A DNA stretch of 64,000 nt from Pandoraea terrae (GCF_902459695.1 NZ_CABPRZ010000009.1:124001-188000); one strand, 5' to 3'; positions 34,773 to 43,460 are shown, numbered from the stretch's first letter. The notes: generated by a model from the letters alone, not told the origin. Numbers and translations: made by a program.

Positions 34773-36572
34773 TTAATTCGTTCCGCTTTCGAGCGGCTTC
34801 ACGATCACCGCCGTCGATTCCACACGTTGCGGGATCGCCGGTACGTCGCGAGAGGCCTCGGGCGGCACGGTTGGCACGGTTGGCGGCGCCGCGGGCGGCG
34901 TTGCGGGTTGCACTGCCGGCTGCGCAGGCTGTTGGGACAGAGGCGATACCGCGGTGCCCGCGGGTGCCGGCGCCTTTTTCCGCCCTTCCATGTCTCCCAG
35001 CAGCAATACACCCGCGGTATTTGTTTGGCCAAACGTGTCGGTCGGCAACGGATAATTCGGGTCAAGCGGCTTGACCAGGCGCGGGGTTATCACAAACACC
35101 AGTTCGGTCTTGTCCTGCTGGAAGTTCGTGCTGCGGAACAGCGCCCCCAGCACCGGCACCTCGCCCAGCCCCGGCAGCGCCTTGACATTACTGGTAATGT
35201 TGTTCTTGATCAGGCCGCCGATCGCAAAGCTCTGGCCGTCACGCAATTGCACGGTCGTCGAGGCGCGGCGGGTGTTGATGAGCGGCAAAATGGTGCTGCC
35301 GCTGACGTTTGGCGCCGTCAGCGTTACGCCGGTGGTCGACAACTCCGACACCTCGGGCGCGACCTGCAGGTTGATGCGCCCGCCATCGAGGACCGTCGGC
35401 GTAAATTTCAGGCCGACACCGAACTGCTCTTCCTGCAAGACGATGGTGGAGCCGCCCGTGCCATTGCTCTGCGGCACGGGGATGAACACCTTGCCGCCTG
35501 CGAGGAAACTCGCGGTCTGACCACTGATGGCCATCAGGTTCGGTTCGGCAAGAATCTTCACCAGGCCGTCACGCTTTTCGGCGTCAAGATTGAAGTTGAG
35601 TGGCAGGTGGTTGTTCTTGACAGCGCTGACCACGCCCGACGACCCGCTCAGGAAATTGGCGAGCAGGCCGAATGACCAACTGCCGAAAGCGCCGTTGATG
35701 TCCGCTGAGGCGCCCAACTGGTCGATCAGGGTTTTGGATACCTCAGCCACCTTCACTTCGAGCATGACCTGTTGCGGGGCGGCGATGCCCATCATGTTCA
35801 CGATTCGGGCACTCTTGCCTTCGCCTTGGCCCCCACTTGCGCCGCCGCCATATTGCGCAGGACCGCCGCCAGGTTGCGTGCCTGCGCCGTTGCCCGAATC
35901 CACGCTGCTGGATGCTCTCTGCGCGAATGCGTTGGCGATCTCAACCACTCGCTGTGCTTTGAGAGAGTCGGACACAGTACCGGACAACACGAGGCTGTCG
36001 GCCGCCGAGTAGACACGCACGTTCTTTTCGTCGGGCATCAGTTCAGCGAGCGCGGCCTGCACCCCGCCCGGGTCCGCGCCCACCGCCACGTCGATCACCG
36101 AGCACGTGCCACTTCGGCCTTGCACGATCATATTGGTCGAGCCTACCGACAAGCCCAACAAGTAGAGCGAGCGTGACGACACCAGCATGGCCTGCAGGAT
36201 GTGCGGATTGCCTACGGTGCGGTTACGCACCGGCTCCGGCAGATTAATGATGGTCGATTTGCCCACCGGCACCGTGACATGGCTTGCCTCGCGCATCTCG
36301 CCCACACAGTTGGGTCCCTTCGATCCGGGTGCGGGCGGCTCGGCAGCATTGGCCATGCCGATCGTCACCTGAACCTGGCCGGGACTCACCGCCCTGACCG
36401 AATGCGGCGGCGGGCTGTTTTTTTGCAACGCGCCAGGCTCCACGACAGCCTGTGCAGCCGCCGCCCCCGCCCACATCACTGCGCATGCTGCCAGCCCCCA
36501 TCGGGTCGTGCCACCCTGGCCAAACCGATTTATCGCGTCGAGCGCCGAGCGCTTATTGTTCATGCGGTCCAT
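34773..36572 (-). CDS. rcpA: Tad pilus outer-membrane secretin RcpA (CpaC)
   Basis: A 599-residue secretin. After a signal peptide (cleavage near AAAAQA, about residue 43) come the pilus-assembly N-terminal domain (VTVPVGKSTIINLPEPVRN), a BON-like segment (VRVYSAADSLVLSGTVSDSL) and the secretin barrel with the signature VPVLGALFRSTNFQQDKTEL. The C-terminal 90 residues are proline-rich (QPAQPAVQPATPPAAPPTVP), an unusual tail. A Gly-rich insert near residue 220 precedes the barrel. It forms the pore through which the Flp pilus leaves. Confidence 0.93.
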   Translation of the reverse strand: MDRMNNKRSALDAINRFGQGGTTRWGLAACAVMWAGAAAAQAVVEPGALQKNSPPPHSVRAVSPGQVQVTIGMANAAEPPAPGSKGPNCVGEMREASHVTVPVGKSTIINLPEPVRNRTVGNPHILQAMLVSSRSLYLLGLSVGSTNMIVQGRSGTCSVIDVAVGADPGGVQAALAELMPDEKNVRVYSAADSLVLSGTVSDSLKAQRVVEIANAFAQRASSSVDSGNGAGTQPGGGPAQYGGGASGGQGEGKSARIVNMMGIAAPQQVMLEVKVAEVSKTLIDQLGASADINGAFGSWSFGLLANFLSGSSGVVSAVKNNHLPLNFNLDAEKRDGLVKILAEPNLMAISGQTASFLAGGKVFIPVPQSNGTGGSTIVLQEEQFGVGLKFTPTVLDGGRINLQVAPEVSELSTTGVTLTAPNVSGSTILPLINTRRASTTVQLRDGQSFAIGGLIKNNITSNVKALPGLGEVPVLGALFRSTNFQQDKTELVFVITPRLVKPLDPNYPLPTDTFGQTNTAGVLLLGDMEGRKKAPAPAGTAVSPLSQQPAQPAVQPATPPAAPPTVPTVPPEASRDVPAIPQRVESTAVIVKPLESGTN

Positions 36573-36616
36573 GTTTATCCCCCGGTGAGATCTTTCCCTC
36601 TTCCTGCGCTAACGCT

Positions 36617-37474
36617 TCAGAAACACTCGTGGCTGTTTTGTGTGCCCGTGATGACGCCAACGCAGTCGCCACGCGGTGCCGCCTGCGCGGTCACGACACG
36701 CCGCGCTTTTGCTTTTACGACGGGATGTACGCTCGGTGCCGCCGGCCGTTCCGGCTGCTTGGCTTCACCCAGCAACACATCCTTGGTGACACCTGCCGTG
36801 ACCACAGGCTTCAGCTCGACCTGATTGCGCAGCACCAGCGATAGCGTGCCGACGCTGCGGGCCAGGTCGAGCTTTTCGGCCTCTTCCGGCGTGACTTCCA
36901 GCGTGACCGCGTTCACCACCTTGGGCTTGGTTTCGTCACGGCCGACTTCCTGTGCGACGGCGAGCACCAGAATTTTTTCGAGCACGATCTTGGAAATGCT
37001 TTCGTCTTTGCTCGTTTTGCTATCAGCGCCTTTGTCCTGCTGCGTACTGACGATAATGTCGACATAGTTGCCGGGCAAGGCAAAGCCAGCTACGCCAATC
37101 ACGTCATTGACACGCACCGTGATCGCTCGCTTGCCTTCTGCAATGACCGCCGACAGTCCGCCCTGCGTGCCGACCGGCGTCAATTTGCCTTCGAGAATCG
37201 GCTCGCCGCGCAGCGCGCTGTTCTTCATGACGCGACCGTCGAGCCGCTGAGCGTCGCTGAAGGCGCCGTCAGGGATGCTCCCCGCCGGCCAGTCGACCAT
37301 CTTGATGAACTCAGGATTGAGACGCTGGCCAAGATTGATATCCAGGCTTGCGACTGCGACTTTTGTTGTCATTCCCGACGATTTATCGATCAGCCAGCGC
37401 GACGCCATCCCTACCGCGCCAAGCCCTGCGACCGCCGCGACCAATAACATCACCACCGCGCGTACGTTTTTCAT
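36617..37474 (-). CDS. cpaB: Tad pilus assembly protein CpaB (RcpC)
   Basis: A 285-residue periplasmic protein with an N-terminal helix (VVMLLVAAVAGLGAVGMASR), a SAF domain near residues 38-100 (VAVASLDINLGQRLNPEFIK) and the RcpC-type region (ITVRVNDVIGVAGFALPGNYVDI). The C-terminal 50 residues are basic and low in complexity. CpaB partners the secretin in Flp pilus biogenesis. It lies 44 nt upstream of the rcpA gene on the same strand and 63 nt after the AAA+ ATPase gene. Confidence 0.92.
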   Translation of the reverse strand: MKNVRAVVMLLVAAVAGLGAVGMASRWLIDKSSGMTTKVAVASLDINLGQRLNPEFIKMVDWPAGSIPDGAFSDAQRLDGRVMKNSALRGEPILEGKLTPVGTQGGLSAVIAEGKRAITVRVNDVIGVAGFALPGNYVDIIVSTQQDKGADSKTSKDESISKIVLEKILVLAVAQEVGRDETKPKVVNAVTLEVTPEEAEKLDLARSVGTLSLVLRNQVELKPVVTAGVTKDVLLGEAKQPERPAAPSVHPVVKAKARRVVTAQAAPRGDCVGVITGTQNSHECF

Positions 37475-37537
37475 GCTGAACCTCCATGATGCGTGACCTG
37501 TTTTCTGACTATCACTTCCGGCCGCTTAACCGGTCAC

Positions 37538-38959
37538 TTAACCGGCCGCGACTTTTTTTGGCTGCCACTCCGCGCCAACCTGCGGCGGTGGCTGATTTTC
37601 GTGTTCGCCGACTACCGCGAAGTAGCTGTTCCAGGCGCGCAACAAGCTCGGTCCGTCCGCCACGGCGGGTTGTTCGAAGTAGCTGGCATTGGCCAGCACG
37701 ATACGCAACAGATCGCCGGGATAACAAGCCAGCAGTTGCCGGCCGGCAGGTACGTGCAGGCGATGAATGAGGAATTCGAACGCCTCGTCATCCGACGCAA
37801 CGCCAAGCTCCTTGCAGCGCATGTCGTACACGGAGCGATATTCCGCGACATCGAGCGGGCCGATATACAGCTTGCAACCGAGGCGGCGGAAAAATGCCTC
37901 ATCGCCAAGTTCCTCGGGGGCGAAATTGCTCGAAAACCCGACCCAGACATCGAAAGGCAGCGAGAAGCGCAACCCTGTGCGCAGGGTAAGCATGTCGCGA
38001 CCGCGATCGAAGGGCACGATCCAGCGGTTGAGCAGATCGGCCGGCGCCACGCGCTGGCGCCCGAGGTCGTCGACAATGTATAAGCCGCCATTGGCCTTGA
38101 CATGCGGCGGCGCCTGGTAAAAGCCGCTGACCGCGTCGTAGCGCAACTCCAGCATGTCAAGCGTCAGTTCGCCACCGGAAAGCACGGTAGGGCGCCGACA
38201 TATTTGCCACCGGGCATCCGCTTGAGGGCTCAATGCGCCATCGAGCCCCGCCGTTTCGCACGGCTCGTGTATGAGCGGATCGAAAACCTGAATCACCTCG
38301 TTTTCTATCGCGATCGCGTATGGCACGGCCACGCGGCCCGGCAGCAGCCGTCCCAGTCTTTCGGCAAGCGACGTTTTTCCGCTCCCTGGCGGGCCGAAGA
38401 AAATCACGGGCTTGCCGCTGTTGACCGCGCCGCCAATATCGTCGAGCAACGCCGGCTTGACCGTCAACCCGGCAAAGGCGGCGCGCACGCTGGCGCGCGT
38501 GGCCTGGATCTGCCGCACCGATTGCCGGAGAATCACTTCCTCGTATGTGGCAAGCGCCACCGGCGCGGGGCCGGCATAGCGGCAACGCGCCATGTATTCG
38601 GTCGCGCGCACGCGTCCGTTGTCTGTCAGCTGAAGCTCGACGTCAATATCGTTCGCGCCGCGGCGCACAATCTCCATCACGCGTTCGCGCACTGCGAAAG
38701 CCACCACGCTATCGAGTACGCCGGCGCCGAGCTTGAGGCGCTGAACCAATTGGGTCAGGGACACTTTGCCAAGCAGGAGAGTGCTCTTGGCAATCAACTC
38801 CAGCAGAAAATTTTGATCGAGCCCCGTATCGGCGATCGTGCGCGGCGCACGCGCCACAATCCGTTCGCCAGCGTCCAGCTTGTGACGCGCACTGCTGGCA
38901 TCTTGCAGGCGGCTGACATCGGCCGGTGCACCCGGCGCCGATTTCCATTTTTCTGTCAT
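37538..38959 (-). CDS. MoxR-like AAA+ ATPase inserted in tad operon
   Basis: A 473-residue cytosolic ATPase. An N-terminal region of about 150 residues (winged-helix-like, LTQLVQRLKLGAGVLDSVVA) precedes an AAA+ domain with Walker A GPPGSGKT at residues 189-196, Walker B GGLYIVDDLGRQ and sensor-like sequence VWVGFSSNFAPEEL. It resembles MoxR/RavA chaperone-type AAA+ proteins, not the secretion ATPase TadA. It is encoded between the second pilin gene and cpaB, with about 110 nt to the cpaA remnant. Its role in pilus function is not known to me. Confidence 0.82.
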   Translation of the reverse strand: MTEKWKSAPGAPADVSRLQDASSARHKLDAGERIVARAPRTIADTGLDQNFLLELIAKSTLLLGKVSLTQLVQRLKLGAGVLDSVVAFAVRERVMEIVRRGANDIDVELQLTDNGRVRATEYMARCRYAGPAPVALATYEEVILRQSVRQIQATRASVRAAFAGLTVKPALLDDIGGAVNSGKPVIFFGPPGSGKTSLAERLGRLLPGRVAVPYAIAIENEVIQVFDPLIHEPCETAGLDGALSPQADARWQICRRPTVLSGGELTLDMLELRYDAVSGFYQAPPHVKANGGLYIVDDLGRQRVAPADLLNRWIVPFDRGRDMLTLRTGLRFSLPFDVWVGFSSNFAPEELGDEAFFRRLGCKLYIGPLDVAEYRSVYDMRCKELGVASDDEAFEFLIHRLHVPAGRQLLACYPGDLLRIVLANASYFEQPAVADGPSLLRAWNSYFAVVGEHENQPPPQVGAEWQPKKVAAG

Positions 38960-39072
38960 GTTCTTTCCCCGGTGAACCCACGCCACGCGCGGGCCTGCTG
39001 CCTTGTTGCAATGTGCTTCGTTTCGAGGCTCTTGTCGCTCTTGTCGCTACAGAATGGCGAGTTCACTCGCTA

Positions 39073-39192
39073 TCAAAATGCCCCGTACACCGTTTCCACG
39101 TACATGACGCCCAACGTGCCCGACGCCACGGCCACGTCGTACAGCATTGACGCAACCGACGCAAACATCGCACGCGTATCCGGTACACCGTT
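39073..39192 (-). pseudogene. cpaA 3'-end remnant from tandem duplication
   Basis: About 120 nt match the last 120 nt of the intact cpaA (39479-39598) at roughly 85 percent by eye, including the stop codon and its flank. It stands directly downstream of the second flp copy, exactly where cpaA stands relative to the first. The 5' three quarters of the gene are missing, so no protease domain is encoded. Substitutions scattered through it show that it is no longer under the same constraint. Confidence 0.8.
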
Positions 39193-39242
39193 CAGGGAGC
39201 AGGCCCGATGGAGGAACGCGCCGCTCCCTTTCGGAAGTCCGA

Positions 39243-39431
39243 TTAACCAGGCACGAACCCATTCAATTGCCCCGACACAAAATTGAATACGTTATTCAGA
39301 GCGTTTCCTACACCGGTCGTTGCGATGATGATGGCGATCGAGATCAAAGCTGCCAGCAAGCCATATTCAATCGCCGTCGCACCATCTTCTTCGCGCAGAA
39401 AGTCACGAATCAGGTCGAGAGTTTTTTGCAT
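39243..39431 (-). CDS. flp: Flp-family type IVb pilin (second copy)
   Basis: A 62-residue prepilin. A short leader (MQKTLDLIRDFLREEDG) precedes the processing site G/ATAIEYGLL with the Flp motif EY, then the hydrophobic helix LLAALISIAIIIATTGVGN. It differs from the other copy at 6 residues, mostly near the C-terminus (SGQLNGFVPG). The ribosome site AAGGAG lies within a GGAGCTCC palindrome, identical in both copies. It lies downstream of cpaA and upstream of the cpaA remnant. Confidence 0.93.
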   Translation of the reverse strand: MQKTLDLIRDFLREEDGATAIEYGLLAALISIAIIIATTGVGNALNNVFNFVSGQLNGFVPG

Positions 39432-39478
39432 TTGGAGCTCCTTGAAAAAGAAGTTACTTACTCAAGTCCTAGAAATTA

Positions 39479-40030
39479 TCAAAATGCCCCGTACACCGTT
39501 TCCACGTACATCACCGCTAACGTGCCCAACGCGATGGCCACGCCATACGGCATTGACCCAACCGACGCAAACACGGCATGCGTATCCGGTGCACGGTTGC
39601 CTTCCTGCCCGCGGATGCCCGCCTGCAGTAGCACGGTCAGCATATTTGCTCCCGTGGCTTTCACGGCACGCTTGTATACGATCATCGTCACCGCCCACAC
39701 GCCACCCATCACGCAGGTCAGCAGCACAATTTCCAGCCCCACGACGGGCCCGACAAATGCGGCGACCGCCGCCATCAGTTTCACGTCCCCCGCACCCATG
39801 CCGCGCAACATGAACAGGGGAAAAAACAAGCCACCGCCGATTAGCGCCCCAAGTGCCCACCGGCCCGCCCCATCGGCCAAGCCGAAGAGGTGCACTTGCA
39901 CCGCCAGCGCCACCGCCCCCCCCAACAGCACCAACCAGTTCGGAATACGGCGAGAGTGCAAATCCCAGCCCGCGGCCGTCGCGACCAGCGCCAGCAGGCA
40001 CACGCCCACGGGAAATTGAAAAGCGTTCAT
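39479..40030 (-). CDS. cpaA: Tad prepilin peptidase CpaA (TadV)
   Basis: A 183-residue A24-family aspartic protease in the inner membrane that cleaves the Flp, TadE and TadF leaders. Catalytic aspartates are D23 (WDLHSRRIPN) and D82 in the GAGDVKLMAAV motif. About six membrane helices are predicted. It lacks the methylase domain of PilD-type enzymes, as expected for CpaA. It is located between the two pilin genes, and its downstream copy is reduced to a remnant. Confidence 0.93.
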   Translation of the reverse strand: MNAFQFPVGVCLLALVATAAGWDLHSRRIPNWLVLLGGAVALAVQVHLFGLADGAGRWALGALIGGGLFFPLFMLRGMGAGDVKLMAAVAAFVGPVVGLEIVLLTCVMGGVWAVTMIVYKRAVKATGANMLTVLLQAGIRGQEGNRAPDTHAVFASVGSMPYGVAIALGTLAVMYVETVYGAF

Positions 40031-40056
40031 GGCATTCCTCGCTCCGATTTCGCCAC

Positions 40057-40115
40057 AATTGGACCGAGAGCGGGCCCGAAGGAGGAACGGGCCGCTCCCT
40101 TTCGGAGGTCCAATT
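40057..40115 (-). other. Nested intercistronic hairpin after first flp gene
   Basis: Outer arms aattggacc (40057-40065) and ggtccaatt (40107-40115) pair perfectly over 9 bp and overlap the flp stop codon. An inner stem pairs ccgaaggag (40076-40084) with ctccctttcgg (40095-40105) with a 2-nt bulge. No T-run follows. Such structures between a pilin gene and its assembly genes typically stabilise or partly terminate the transcript so that pilin is made in excess. Confidence 0.65.
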
Positions 40116-40302
40116 AAGCAGGCACGGCCCCGTTCAATCGCCCCGAAACAAAATTGAATACGTTATTCAGAGCGTTTCCTACACCGGTCGTTGCGATGAT
40201 GATGGCGACCGAAATCAATGCTGCCAGCAAGCCATATTCAATCGCCGTCGCACCATCTTCTTCGCGCAGAAAGTCACGAATCAGGTTGAGAGTTTTTTGC
40301 AT
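40114..40302 (-). CDS. flp: Flp-family type IVb pilin (first gene of tad operon)
   Basis: A 62-residue prepilin with leader MQKTLNLIRDFLREEDG, cleavage before ATAIEYGLL and the hydrophobic helix LLAALISVAIIIATTGVGN. It is nearly the same as the copy at 39243-39431. As the promoter-proximal gene followed by a strong hairpin, it is probably the major pilin. The ribosome site is AAGGAG. The region upstream is about 1 kb of non-coding DNA that should hold the operon promoter. Confidence 0.94.
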   Translation of the reverse strand: MQKTLNLIRDFLREEDGATAIEYGLLAALISVAIIIATTGVGNALNNVFNFVSGRLNGAVPA

Positions 40303-41327
40303 TTGGAGCTCCTTGAAAAAGAAGTTTTTTACTCAAGCACTCAAAACATGCCCGCTGCGGGACCGAGCATTGATGACAGGCCGCCATTGGTTGCACGACC
40401 ACGATCGGCTTAGCCGTCCGGTTCGATACCGAAGCGCATTGTCTTGACGCCGCGCCCTCATGGTTCTTCCCGTCCGACACTGCCACTTAAAGGGACTTCG
40501 ATTTACGCCGAGCCCGGCCATCTCTATCCCCGCCTTCGACACCGCAGAATTGTTTCCCCGTCAGCAGTTCTGCGGTCCCCGAAACCGTTGCACTCCGTAC
40601 AGCTCAACGGTGTGCCGTCGGCGCATGACATAACGCAATGCGCGTGCCAGGCATTGAAAAGAGTTGATGACGTTGAATGTTCAGGCGAGTGAACTACCTA
40701 AACGTGCTGGCGTCGCGGGAAACGTTTCACTTCTGATACAGGCTTTCGCGAAATCGCCTGAAACGCTAAAAAAATGATTTACCGACGCGTAGGAAAAATG
40801 CTTCCTTGCAGGGGACACCGTCTTTCAAGGACCGGGTTAACACCGCAGTAGCCGGGGCGGCGCCGGCCGGAGTGGGCCGACGGTTGCCAGCAGAAGGTAC
40901 GGCGCGCAAAAGTTACCCTGAACCGGGTAAGAATGCCCGGCGGACGGCGTGCAGCGGGCGAATCGTTTAGTCCGCCGTACGTCTCATGCCCGGCGAGAAC
41001 GCCGAATGATCTGATTGGGAGAAACACTGACGAAGTGCCCCGCCGGCGTACTTTCACGCGATGCTTGGGGACAATGTATCAATTTGTTACAAAAGTGAAA
41101 TTGGAGATGGTCCCGGTCGTTGGGGCGCCCCCTTCATACGAATCGAGCGGGCTTCTGAACCGTACGGGTTTCTTTGGATCGCGATCGAAGTTGCGAGCCG
41201 GTGTTCCCGCCGCTCCGGCAGTATGCCGATGTAATGTCCTAGCGCGACCTGAGCAGGTTTCGCTGACCACGAGGACGGCATCGGCACCAGCACCGCGGCA
41301 TCCGACATGTCGTGGCGATGGCGCGGG
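40303..41327. other. About 1 kb of non-coding DNA upstream of the tad operon
   Basis: Short open frames here have no ribosome sites or recognisable products. Visible structure includes a perfect 9-bp inverted repeat (accgcagaa at 40541-40549 with ttctgcggt at 40568-40576), a TTTCGCGAAA palindrome near 40743-40752, and an AT-rich patch with caatttgttacaaaagtg near 41079-41096. The tad promoter and its control sites must lie in the left part. I cannot assign a sigma factor. Confidence 0.55.
40541..40576. promoter_or_regulatory. 9-bp inverted repeat upstream of tad operon
   Basis: Perfect arms accgcagaa and ttctgcggt are separated by 18 nt, 239 nt upstream of the first flp start. It may be an operator, or a hairpin in a long leader or small RNA. 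Its spacing over two helical turns suits a dimeric regulator. Confidence 0.4.
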
Positions 41328-41795
41328 TTAACCTTCTCTAACCTTTTCCTTCGCCACCGCAGCGTCTTTCTGCTGAACCTGCTTGAAACGTGTTTCGAGA
41401 TGGCTGAGGGCTTCGCTGAGCGCTTCGATCTGCTGGGCGTTCAGTCCATCCAGCGCATGATCGAAGAACGCGGCGCGACGCGGCATGGCTTCGTCAACGA
41501 CCGCAAGACCCGCGGGCGTGAGCGTCACGTTCGTCAGCCGGTTATCGTTCTCGTCGGTGGCGCGCGAGAGCCAGCCGAGACTTTCCATGGCTTGCAGTTG
41601 GCGCGTGAGCGATGCCGGATCGAGGCGGCAGTGCTCGGCCAGAAACTTCTGCGAGGAGCGTCCGTGCTCGGACAGCGCGAGCAGGATGCGCCAGCGCGGC
41701 AGCGGATGGCCAACTTGCGAATCGAAGGCGGCCATCATGGCGCGATAGGTTTGGCCGAGTTGCTGGATCACGTTGAGTTTCTGTGGCGTAGGCAT
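41328..41795 (-). CDS. MarR-family regulator linked to DHA2 exporter
   Basis: A 155-residue MarR protein. The winged helix-turn-helix (SQKFLAEHCRLDPASLTRQL) and wing DENDNRLTNVTLT are typical. GGGGAG precedes the ATG. It starts 3 nt after the exporter stop, so the two form an operon with the exporter first. MarR proteins of this arrangement usually repress their own operon and release on binding a phenolic or drug ligand. A 16-bp palindrome upstream of the exporter is the likely operator. Confidence 0.9.
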   Translation of the reverse strand: MPTPQKLNVIQQLGQTYRAMMAAFDSQVGHPLPRWRILLALSEHGRSSQKFLAEHCRLDPASLTRQLQAMESLGWLSRATDENDNRLTNVTLTPAGLAVVDEAMPRRAAFFDHALDGLNAQQIEALSEALSHLETRFKQVQQKDAAVAKEKVREG

Positions 41796-41798
41796 GAC

Positions 41799-43394
41799 TT
41801 ACTCCCCGACCGGGGCGACGGGCTTGGCGCCGCGCGACAGGCGGATCGGCGGAACGCGGCGAACATACCACAAGCCGACAAGCGCGACGGCCATCGCAAT
41901 CATCTGGCCGTTGTGAATCGCGGCGACGAGCGCCTGGCGCGCCGATTCGATCAGCGGTGCGCCGTCCTGCCCCATGTGCGCGAGACGCGTCAGGAAGTCG
42001 TGTTGCGAGGCGGTGTTCACAAGGATTTGCGGATCCGTGAGCTCGGCGGCCCATTGCTTGCCGCCGCCGGCCTCCAGCGTCGCGGTGACGTGGCTCGTAT
42101 AGCTGTGCTTGACCAGCGTGCCCACCAGCGCGGTGCCGAGCATCCCGCCGATCATGCGCACCGACTGTAGCAATGCGGTGGCAATGCCGAGGTGGGCGCG
42201 GCCAGCCGTTTCCTGCGCGAACACGGTGAGGTTGGGCATGACGAAGCCGAGCCCGAGCCCGGCGAGCAGCATGTAGCCGGCGACGAGGCCGTGCGGCGTG
42301 CCGCGATGTGTCGTGACAACCCCGGCGCAGGCGAGCGCCATCAGCAGGAAGCCGCCGTAGAGCATGACGTTCGGATTTGGAATGCGTGTGACGATTCGCC
42401 CGTTGACGATGCTGCCCACGGTGATGCACACGACCATCGGCGTAATGAGGAGCCCGGCCTCTTGCGGCGCAAGGCCGAAGCCGCCTTGCAGCAGCAACGG
42501 CGCGTAGAACAGGATGCCGAACATTGTGAAGCCGGCAAACAGCGAGAGGACAAACAACGCGGCGAGGCTACGGTTGCGGAACATCTCGAATGGCAGAATC
42601 GGATGTGAGCAACGCGGCTCCCACCAGAGGAGTCCGATAAGCGCGGCAACACTGACGACCCCGAGCGCGACGACGGTGGGGGTGAAGCCATCGGTCGGGA
42701 GCCATTCGACGAGCATCTGCAGACCGCCGAGCGCGATGGCGATGAGCAGCGCGCCGGGCCAGTCGAGACCCGCCTTACCGTGTTCGCCGGAGCGCAAATG
42801 CGGCAGATGGCGCACAACGAACCAGAGGCTCAGCAAACCGACCGGCAGGTTGACGTAGAACACTGAGCGCCAGCCGTAGGCGCCGGTGAGAAAGCCGCCG
42901 AGCGACGGGCCAACGGCATTGGCAATGCCGAAAGCGGAGCTGAGCATGATCTGCCAGCGCAGGCGCACATGCGAGTCTGGGAACAGCTCGGGGATACAGG
43001 CGAAGGCGGTGCCGACGAGCATGCCGCCACCGATGCCTTGCAGCGCGCGGGCGACGACGAGGAACAGCATGCTGTTGGCGGCGCCGCACAGCACGGACGC
43101 CGCAGTGAAGATGACAATCGCGGCGATGACGAACGGCTTGCGCCCGTAAAAGTCGCCGAGCCGGCCGAAGATCGGGACGGTGATGACGGAGGTCAGCAGA
43201 TACGCCGTGGCGACCCAGGCGTAGTACTCAAAGCCCTTGAGTTCGGCGACGACGGTCGGCAAGGCAGTGCCGACGACGGTCTGATCGAGCGCCACCATCA
43301 TGGTGACGAAACACACACCCAGCATGGCGAGCAGCGACTGCCGGAACGGCAGCACCTGACCCGCGGAATGCTGAGCGGAAGGCGTGGGGGACAT
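41799..43394 (-). CDS. DHA2-family (EmrB/QacA-like) multidrug exporter
   Basis: A 531-residue major facilitator with 14 predicted helices. The motif-A loop is GRLGDFYGRKPF and the family antiporter segment GFLTGAYGWRSVFYVNLPVG (motif C and following) is intact. The start at 43394 is placed at MSPTPSAQ; a 10-residue extension is possible but would overlap the operator. Members export drugs or toxic metabolites in exchange for protons. It is cotranscribed with a MarR regulator. No EmrA-type membrane-fusion gene is adjacent. Confidence 0.92.
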   Translation of the reverse strand: MSPTPSAQHSAGQVLPFRQSLLAMLGVCFVTMMVALDQTVVGTALPTVVAELKGFEYYAWVATAYLLTSVITVPIFGRLGDFYGRKPFVIAAIVIFTAASVLCGAANSMLFLVVARALQGIGGGMLVGTAFACIPELFPDSHVRLRWQIMLSSAFGIANAVGPSLGGFLTGAYGWRSVFYVNLPVGLLSLWFVVRHLPHLRSGEHGKAGLDWPGALLIAIALGGLQMLVEWLPTDGFTPTVVALGVVSVAALIGLLWWEPRCSHPILPFEMFRNRSLAALFVLSLFAGFTMFGILFYAPLLLQGGFGLAPQEAGLLITPMVVCITVGSIVNGRIVTRIPNPNVMLYGGFLLMALACAGVVTTHRGTPHGLVAGYMLLAGLGLGFVMPNLTVFAQETAGRAHLGIATALLQSVRMIGGMLGTALVGTLVKHSYTSHVTATLEAGGGKQWAAELTDPQILVNTASQHDFLTRLAHMGQDGAPLIESARQALVAAIHNGQMIAMAVALVGLWYVRRVPPIRLSRGAKPVAPVGE

Positions 43395-43410
43395 TTTTGG
43401 ATCTATCAAC

Positions 43411-43426
43411 GATTGATATATCAATC
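43411..43426. promoter_or_regulatory. 16-bp perfect palindrome, likely MarR operator
   Basis: The sequence gattgatatatcaatc is a perfect inverted repeat 17 nt upstream of the exporter start, with AT-rich arms like known MarR-family sites. Two further outer positions on each side also match after one mismatch. Its place allows direct repression of the exporter-marR operon. Confidence 0.7.
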
Positions 43427-43460
43427 ATTTTAGCACAGTCCGACACCTTCCGTTGCGCCC

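Noticed and set aside
40933-41331. Open frame of 132 codons upstream of the tad operon
   Set aside because: No ribosome site, no motif and unusual composition; I treat the interval as non-coding.
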